Origin: an uncultured Bartonella sp.
GTDB taxonomy: Bacteria; Pseudomonadota; Alphaproteobacteria; Rhizobiales; Rhizobiaceae
DNA: 64,000 nucleotides
NCBI RefSeq assembly: GCF_945277285.1
Contig: NZ_CALYPR010000001.1
Coordinates: 1-64,000 of the forward strand
Direction: 5' to 3'
The notes under the pieces were generated by a model. That model did no database searches. It saw only the letters and a list, made by a program, of their open reading frames with translations, and was not told the DNA's origin. Shown piece after piece: positions 59,999-64,000 of the stretch (the stretch's first letter is position 1; each line of letters begins with the position of its first letter). Position numbers and translations under genes: made by a program.

Positions 59999-61885
59999 AT
60001 GTTGATTTTAAATGATATCACTGTCCGCATGGCTGGACGCTTGCTGATCGACCACGCAAGTGTCACTCTTCCAACCGGGTCGAAGACAGGCTTTGTCGGC
60101 CATAACGGAGCTGGCAAATCAACGCTTTTTCGTGTCATCATGGGCGATTTGGCACCCGAAACGGGTGATATCACAATTCCGAAAGACACACGAATTGGTC
60201 AGGTGGCGCAAGAAGCACCGGGAACCGAAGAATCTCTTATTTCCATTGTTCTTGCTGCCGACAAAGAACGTACGCAATTGCTTCACGAAGCCGAAACGGC
60301 CACAGACCCGATGCGTATTGCGGCAATTCATACCCGTTTGAGCGACATTAATGCCCATTCAGCCGAAGCACGTGCTGGCAGTATCTTGTCCGGATTGGGG
60401 TTTGACTCGAAAGCACAATTGAGGCCCGCTTCATCTTTTTCTGGTGGCTGGCGAATGCGTATTGCACTTGCTGCCGTCCTATTTTCTGAACCCGATCTTC
60501 TTTTGCTTGACGAGCCGACAAATTATCTCGATCTTGAAGGCACGCTGTGGCTTATTGAATATGTCCGTCGCTATCCCCACACCGTGATTGTCATTAGTCA
60601 TGACCGTGAACTTCTTAACAATGCGACAAACTCTATCCTGCATCTTGAAAACAAGAAATTGACACTATGGCGCGGAAATTATGACCAATTCGAACGCCAG
60701 CATGCTGAAACCCGCGAACTACAGCAAAAACAGGCTGAAAAGCAGGAAGCACACAGAAAACACATGGAATCCTTTGTCCAACGTTTTCGTGCCAAGGCCT
60801 CAAAAGCAAGGCAGGCGCAATCACGCTTAAAAGCACTGGAAAAACTAAAACCCATTACGGTCTGGCAAGATGAACATGTAGAACCATTTTCTTTCCCTAC
60901 AGCCGAAAAGCCTGCCGCATCACCAATTATTGCACTGTCAAAAGTCGACATCGGCTATGAGCCCGGAAAGCCGGTTCTAAAAGGGCTGGACCTGAGAATT
61001 GATAATGATGATAGAATTGCCCTTTTAGGCTCAAATGGCAATGGCAAATCGACATTGGCAAAATTGCTTGCCGGTCGCCTTGCTCCTCAAGCAGGGACCA
61101 TGACCGTTGCTCCCAATCTGAAAGTGGCTTTTTTTGCCCAACACCAACTTGATGATTTACGAGCAGAAGAAAATCCAATCGAACATGTGCGCCGACTAAT
61201 GCCACAACAGCCTGAATCAAAAATTCGTGCAGCTGTCGCCCGTATGGGGCTTTCAACTGAAAAAATGATGACGAAAGCCAAGGAACTATCGGGTGGTGAA
61301 AAAGCTCGCCTGCTCATGGGGCTTGCAACATTTGAAGGGCCAAACCTGCTTATTCTCGATGAACCAACAAACCATCTCGACATAGATAGTCGCGAGGCCC
61401 TTGTTATGGCACTCAATGATTTTGAAGGTGCAGTGATCCTTATTGCCCATGATCGCCACCTTATTGAAGCGACAATGGACAGACTTTGGCTGGTGCGTAA
61501 CGGAACCGTCCATCCTTACGACGGCGATATGGATGATTATCGCAGCGATATATTGGGGCTGGCAAAGCCAAAAGAAACGATAAAGCAGGGTAAACGGACT
61601 GCTCCTCAAAAATCGAAAAATGAACAACGTAAAGCAAATGCCGAAAAACGTGCAGAACTTGCACCACTCAAAAAACAAATATCTGATACAGAAGCGTTGA
61701 TTGAAAGATTACAAAAACTCATTGCGCGTCTCGACACAGCGCTTGCCGATCCTGATCTTTATTCAAAGACACCCGAAAAAGGAGCCGAATTGGCGAAAGA
61801 ACGTGCCGATGCGGCTAATCGGCTTGAAAATGCAGAAAGCCGGTGGCTCAAGATGAGTACCGATTATGAAGAGGCCATCTTGTAA
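59999..61885 (+). CDS. ABC-F family ATPase (ribosome-associated)
   Basis: 628 residues with two ABC cassettes and no membrane helices. Cassette 1: Walker A GHNGAGKST, signature SFSGGWRMR, Walker B LLLLDEPTNYLD. Cassette 2: GSNGNGKST, ELSGGEKARLL, LLILDEPTNHLD. The basic linker between them (EKQEAHRKHMESFVQRFRAKASKARQAQ) is the P-site tRNA interaction motif, and a C-terminal coiled coil follows (about 555-628). ABC-F proteins act on ribosomes. The track start at 59981 adds MQKPEI; homologues begin MLILNDI. No special resistance context is seen. Confidence 0.9.
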   Translation: MLILNDITVRMAGRLLIDHASVTLPTGSKTGFVGHNGAGKSTLFRVIMGDLAPETGDITIPKDTRIGQVAQEAPGTEESLISIVLAADKERTQLLHEAETATDPMRIAAIHTRLSDINAHSAEARAGSILSGLGFDSKAQLRPASSFSGGWRMRIALAAVLFSEPDLLLLDEPTNYLDLEGTLWLIEYVRRYPHTVIVISHDRELLNNATNSILHLENKKLTLWRGNYDQFERQHAETRELQQKQAEKQEAHRKHMESFVQRFRAKASKARQAQSRLKALEKLKPITVWQDEHVEPFSFPTAEKPAASPIIALSKVDIGYEPGKPVLKGLDLRIDNDDRIALLGSNGNGKSTLAKLLAGRLAPQAGTMTVAPNLKVAFFAQHQLDDLRAEENPIEHVRRLMPQQPESKIRAAVARMGLSTEKMMTKAKELSGGEKARLLMGLATFEGPNLLILDEPTNHLDIDSREALVMALNDFEGAVILIAHDRHLIEATMDRLWLVRNGTVHPYDGDMDDYRSDILGLAKPKETIKQGKRTAPQKSKNEQRKANAEKRAELAPLKKQISDTEALIERLQKLIARLDTALADPDLYSKTPEKGAELAKERADAANRLENAESRWLKMSTDYEEAIL

Positions 61886-62396
61886 AAAGATAAAACAGGC
61901 CAGCTCTCACCGTTAAACGCATAATTTTTTTTAAAATTTTTTTTGTGCACCGTCGAATTTTGTAAAGCACTGTTTTGACAGTTCTTTAGATTTTTGAGAA
62001 AAATGAATTATAATCATTTTTATAAAAAACGGAAAAGTTTAAAAGCCTTATTTTTGAAAAAAAGATTTTAAATCATAAACATCCATCCGGTTTATTAAAA
62101 CTTTCGTCTAACAAAACTTAGTTTTAGGCCCCTACTCTTCGTATCCTTTAAATGATCATTAAGCTTCTATGAAAGAAAACTCTCCTCCCCAAAAGCAATG
62201 CTTGTTTTTATAGATGAAGACCTTGCGACAAAGAAACCTGAGTTATCGGTTTATCTATTTTGATCAAAAGAAAGGAAATTCGTCATCACAACAATTTTAA
62301 ACTCAAACTGACTCGACAGATGAAAGAAATTTTTATAATCATACGAGGTTTTTTTTGTAATATCATTGCTAATAAGTGGGCGGAGACTTTTTATTC
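61886..62396. other. AT-rich spacer before the MFS transporter
   Basis: About 510 bp without a supported gene. It has many A/T runs (e.g. TTTTTTTTAAAATT). A short palindrome AAAAC-TTA-GTTTT at 62113-62125 could be an operator for the transporter. No terminator, tRNA or repeat recognised. Confidence 0.45.
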
Positions 62397-63686
62397 ATGT
62401 CATCTATAACGATTAAACAACACGCCGAGCAGAAAAATTCTATCGCACAGATTTTGCTTGCAAGTATGATTGGTACCACAATCGAGTTTTTCGATTTTTA
62501 TGTTTTTGCGACTGCCGCAGCGCTTATCTTCCCGGTGCTTTTTTTCCCGAAAGGTGACCCGACCGTTGCTCTTTTGAGCTCGTTTGCAATCTTTTCTGCA
62601 GCATTTTTCGCTCGCCCGTTAGGGTCAATCATATTCGGTCATTATGGGGATAAAGTCGGACGCAAAGTAACTTTAGTGGCCGCCCTTTTAACGATGGGTA
62701 TTTCGACAGTTCTCATCGGTTTTTTGCCAACTTATGAAACCATCGGCTGGTATGCACCGCTATTCCTTACAGTTTGCCGCTTCGGTCAGGGTCTTGGACT
62801 AGGCGGTGAATGGGGCGGCGCTGTTTTGCTAGCAACAGAAAATGCGCCAAAGGAAAAACGGGGGTGGTATGCCATGTTTCCGCAATTAGGTGCACCTATC
62901 GGACTTATTCTTTCCGCCTCAACTTTCTGGTGTATGTGGAATTTTTTAAGCGAAAGCCAGCGTTTTCAATGGGGCTGGCGCATTCCCTTCATTGCGTCGA
63001 TTATTCTGATTGTTATTGGTCTTTGGGTACGTCTTTCAATCAGCGAGACACCGGAATTCAAAAAAGCGATTGAGCGGGCCGAACGGGTCAAAGTGCCATT
63101 GTTCGATGTCTTTTTAAAATATCCACGGGCACTTTTTCTTGGCAGTTTTGCAGGCATGACAACATTCGTATTGTTTTACCTTTGTAGCGCCTATCTGTTG
63201 TCCTATTCAACCCACCATCTTAATCTCACTTTTGGTCAAGCCCTTGAAATACAAATGGTTGGTGCGATTTTTTTTGGTTTGCTCATTCCATTTTCCGGTA
63301 AAATTTCTGACCGCATTGGCCGACGTACTTTGATGATTTGGGTAACAATTTTTATTGGACTGTTTTCGTTTTTGATGCCCACTCTCCTTAATGGCGGTGT
63401 GCTTGGCGGTTTTATACTTTCCATCGTCGGTCTTGGTTTGATGGGACTGACTTATGGGCCGATTGGTGCTGCACTTGCTTCCCCTTTTCCAACAACAATC
63501 CGCTATACCGGTGCATCGATGACATTTAATCTTGCCGGAATTGTAGGTGCCTCTTTTGCCCCTTATATTGCCGAGATGCTCGTACAAAATTTCGGTACAG
63601 CCTATATCGGCTACTATTTATTATTATGCTCGTTTATTTCTTTAACCTGTTTTGTCGGCTTTACCGACAAGGAAATTTCTCACTGA
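62397..63686 (+). CDS. MFS transporter, metabolite:H+ symporter (MHS) type
   Basis: About 429 residues and 12 hydrophobic segments. MHS-family signatures: SMIGTTIEFFDFYVFATAAALIF in helix 1, FFARPLGSIIFGHYGDKVGRKVTL at loop 2-3, and GLGLGGEWGGAVLLATENAP in helix 4-5. Relatives carry shikimate, citrate, alpha-ketoglutarate or proline betaine with protons; the substrate here cannot be read from sequence. The track GTG at 62376 adds MGGDFLF; I prefer the ATG at 62397 with GGAG about 11 bases upstream. Single-gene unit with its own long 5' spacer. Confidence 0.88.
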   Translation: MSSITIKQHAEQKNSIAQILLASMIGTTIEFFDFYVFATAAALIFPVLFFPKGDPTVALLSSFAIFSAAFFARPLGSIIFGHYGDKVGRKVTLVAALLTMGISTVLIGFLPTYETIGWYAPLFLTVCRFGQGLGLGGEWGGAVLLATENAPKEKRGWYAMFPQLGAPIGLILSASTFWCMWNFLSESQRFQWGWRIPFIASIILIVIGLWVRLSISETPEFKKAIERAERVKVPLFDVFLKYPRALFLGSFAGMTTFVLFYLCSAYLLSYSTHHLNLTFGQALEIQMVGAIFFGLLIPFSGKISDRIGRRTLMIWVTIFIGLFSFLMPTLLNGGVLGGFILSIVGLGLMGLTYGPIGAALASPFPTTIRYTGASMTFNLAGIVGASFAPYIAEMLVQNFGTAYIGYYLLLCSFISLTCFVGFTDKEISH

Positions 63687-63699
63687 CAGCGCATAACTA

Positions 63700-63999
63700 T
63701 CAAACAAGATAATATAAAAAAAATAAAAGTGGTGGCAGCAAAGCCGCCATTTTTGTTTTTGTCGTTATTTTACGTGGAATGAGTAGATAAAACACCAGCG
63801 CAAATAATATTGTAAAGACAACAAAGATAATGCGAGCGGTCAACCCAATATCTCGAATTTCAAAATTTCCCGATAAAATATGCGTTGCACCAAGCCATGA
63901 CGTGAAGAGAAAGCTGAAGAAACTTGCCCAGACAAGAATTAATATACGAGTAAAAATCATCGTCTTCGGTTTTTTCTGGCAGCTCGCCACATTGTCCAT
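63700..63999 (-). CDS. Small membrane protein of unknown function
   Basis: Up to 99 residues and very hydrophobic, with three likely membrane segments (ILILVWASFFSFLFTSWLG, IIFVVFTILFALVFYLLI, LLPPLLFFLYYLV). No family recognised. The start may be the ATG at 63999, the ATG at 63960 (MIFTRILILV), or an upstream codon outside the window. Convergent with the MFS gene, only 13 bp away; the likely MFS terminator lies within its 3' end. Confidence 0.5.
   Translation of the reverse strand: MDNVASCQKKPKTMIFTRILILVWASFFSFLFTSWLGATHILSGNFEIRDIGLTARIIFVVFTILFALVFYLLIPRKITTKTKMAALLPPLLFFLYYLV
63730..63749 (+). terminator. Probable MFS transporter terminator
   Basis: TGGTGGC/GCCGCCA stem (one G-T pair) with a 6-nt loop followed by TTTTTGTTTTTG on the plus strand, 43 bp beyond the MFS stop. 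It overlaps the end of the small membrane protein ORF. Confidence 0.6.
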
Positions 64000-64000
64000 C

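Noticed and set aside
59999-61885. Antibiotic-resistance ABC-F protein
   Set aside because: Architecture matches housekeeping ABC-F proteins of rhizobia, and there is no resistance or mobile context.

Overview
The window looks like core chromosome of an alphaproteobacterium of the order Hyphomicrobiales (Rhizobiales), most likely a Bartonella-type genome. The sequence evidence is a moderately AT-rich composition with very AT-rich spacers, an IspDF fusion, a fused SecDF, E1-beta and E2 pyruvate dehydrogenase subunits that both carry an N-terminal lipoyl domain, a RirA-type iron regulator with Cys91/99/105, an NtrX without GAFTGA, and blocks of rhizobial gene order (pdhABC-lpdA-lipA; nagZ-scpAB-tatABC-serS-surE-pcm-M23; yajC-secDF; SDR-uvrC-pgsA-moaDE). 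Retention of trpDC, molybdenum cofactor genes and a molybdopterin oxidoreductase fits a less reduced, gut-symbiont-like Bartonella better than the blood-borne species. The genus is inference from memory, not a search.

Layout. 1-7.9 kb, minus strand: start of clpX, clpP, a glycosyltransferase, trkA, ntrX, ntrY. 7.9-10.2 kb, plus: rirA behind a probable Irr box, ispDF, cinA. 10.2-19.7 kb, minus: a ferric-reductase-like flavocytochrome, a COQ10/START protein, lipA, then lpdA, a GDSL hydrolase, pdhC, pdhB, pdhA and ftsB. 20-27.6 kb, minus: a TM2 protein, eno, kdsA, pyrG, an L,D-transpeptidase, secG, tpiA. 27.8-33.2 kb, plus: ppiD, trpD, trpC, moaC, moeA. 33.2-37.4 kb, minus: two homologues of mitochondrial complex I assembly factors, secDF, yajC. 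37.7 kb, plus: a DUF815 ATPase. 38.6-50.5 kb, minus: LysM/M23 lipoprotein, pcm, surE, serS, tatC, tatB, tatA, scpB, scpA, nagZ, a molybdopterin oxidoreductase and a broken EamA transporter. 50.8-59.2 kb, plus: a second L,D-transpeptidase, rlmJ, a small secreted protein, a GST pseudogene, an SDR, uvrC, pgsA, moaD, moaE, a YbaY-META protein. Then ndk (minus), an ABC-F ATPase and an MHS-type MFS transporter (plus) and a small membrane protein (minus).

How the genes connect. Pyruvate dehydrogenase and lipoate synthesis sit together. Export is strongly represented (SecDF, YajC, SecG, PpiD, TatABC). Envelope and division functions include two paralogous L,D-transpeptidases, a degenerate LytM lipoprotein, FtsB, ScpAB, NagZ and KdsA. 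Molybdenum cofactor steps MoaC, MoeA, MoaD and MoaE are present, with one likely client enzyme.

I found no tRNA, rRNA, CRISPR, insertion sequence, prophage or defence system, and no clear new multi-gene system. The best leads are the overlapping complex I assembly-factor pair beside secDF, the Irr-box/rirA arrangement, the apparently catalytically dead M23 lipoprotein, and two decaying genes (GST and EamA) that mark ongoing gene loss. Where the ORF track began at an upstream TTG/GTG or over-extended ATG, starts were moved using ribosome binding sites and remembered family N-termini; each such choice is explained in its entry.
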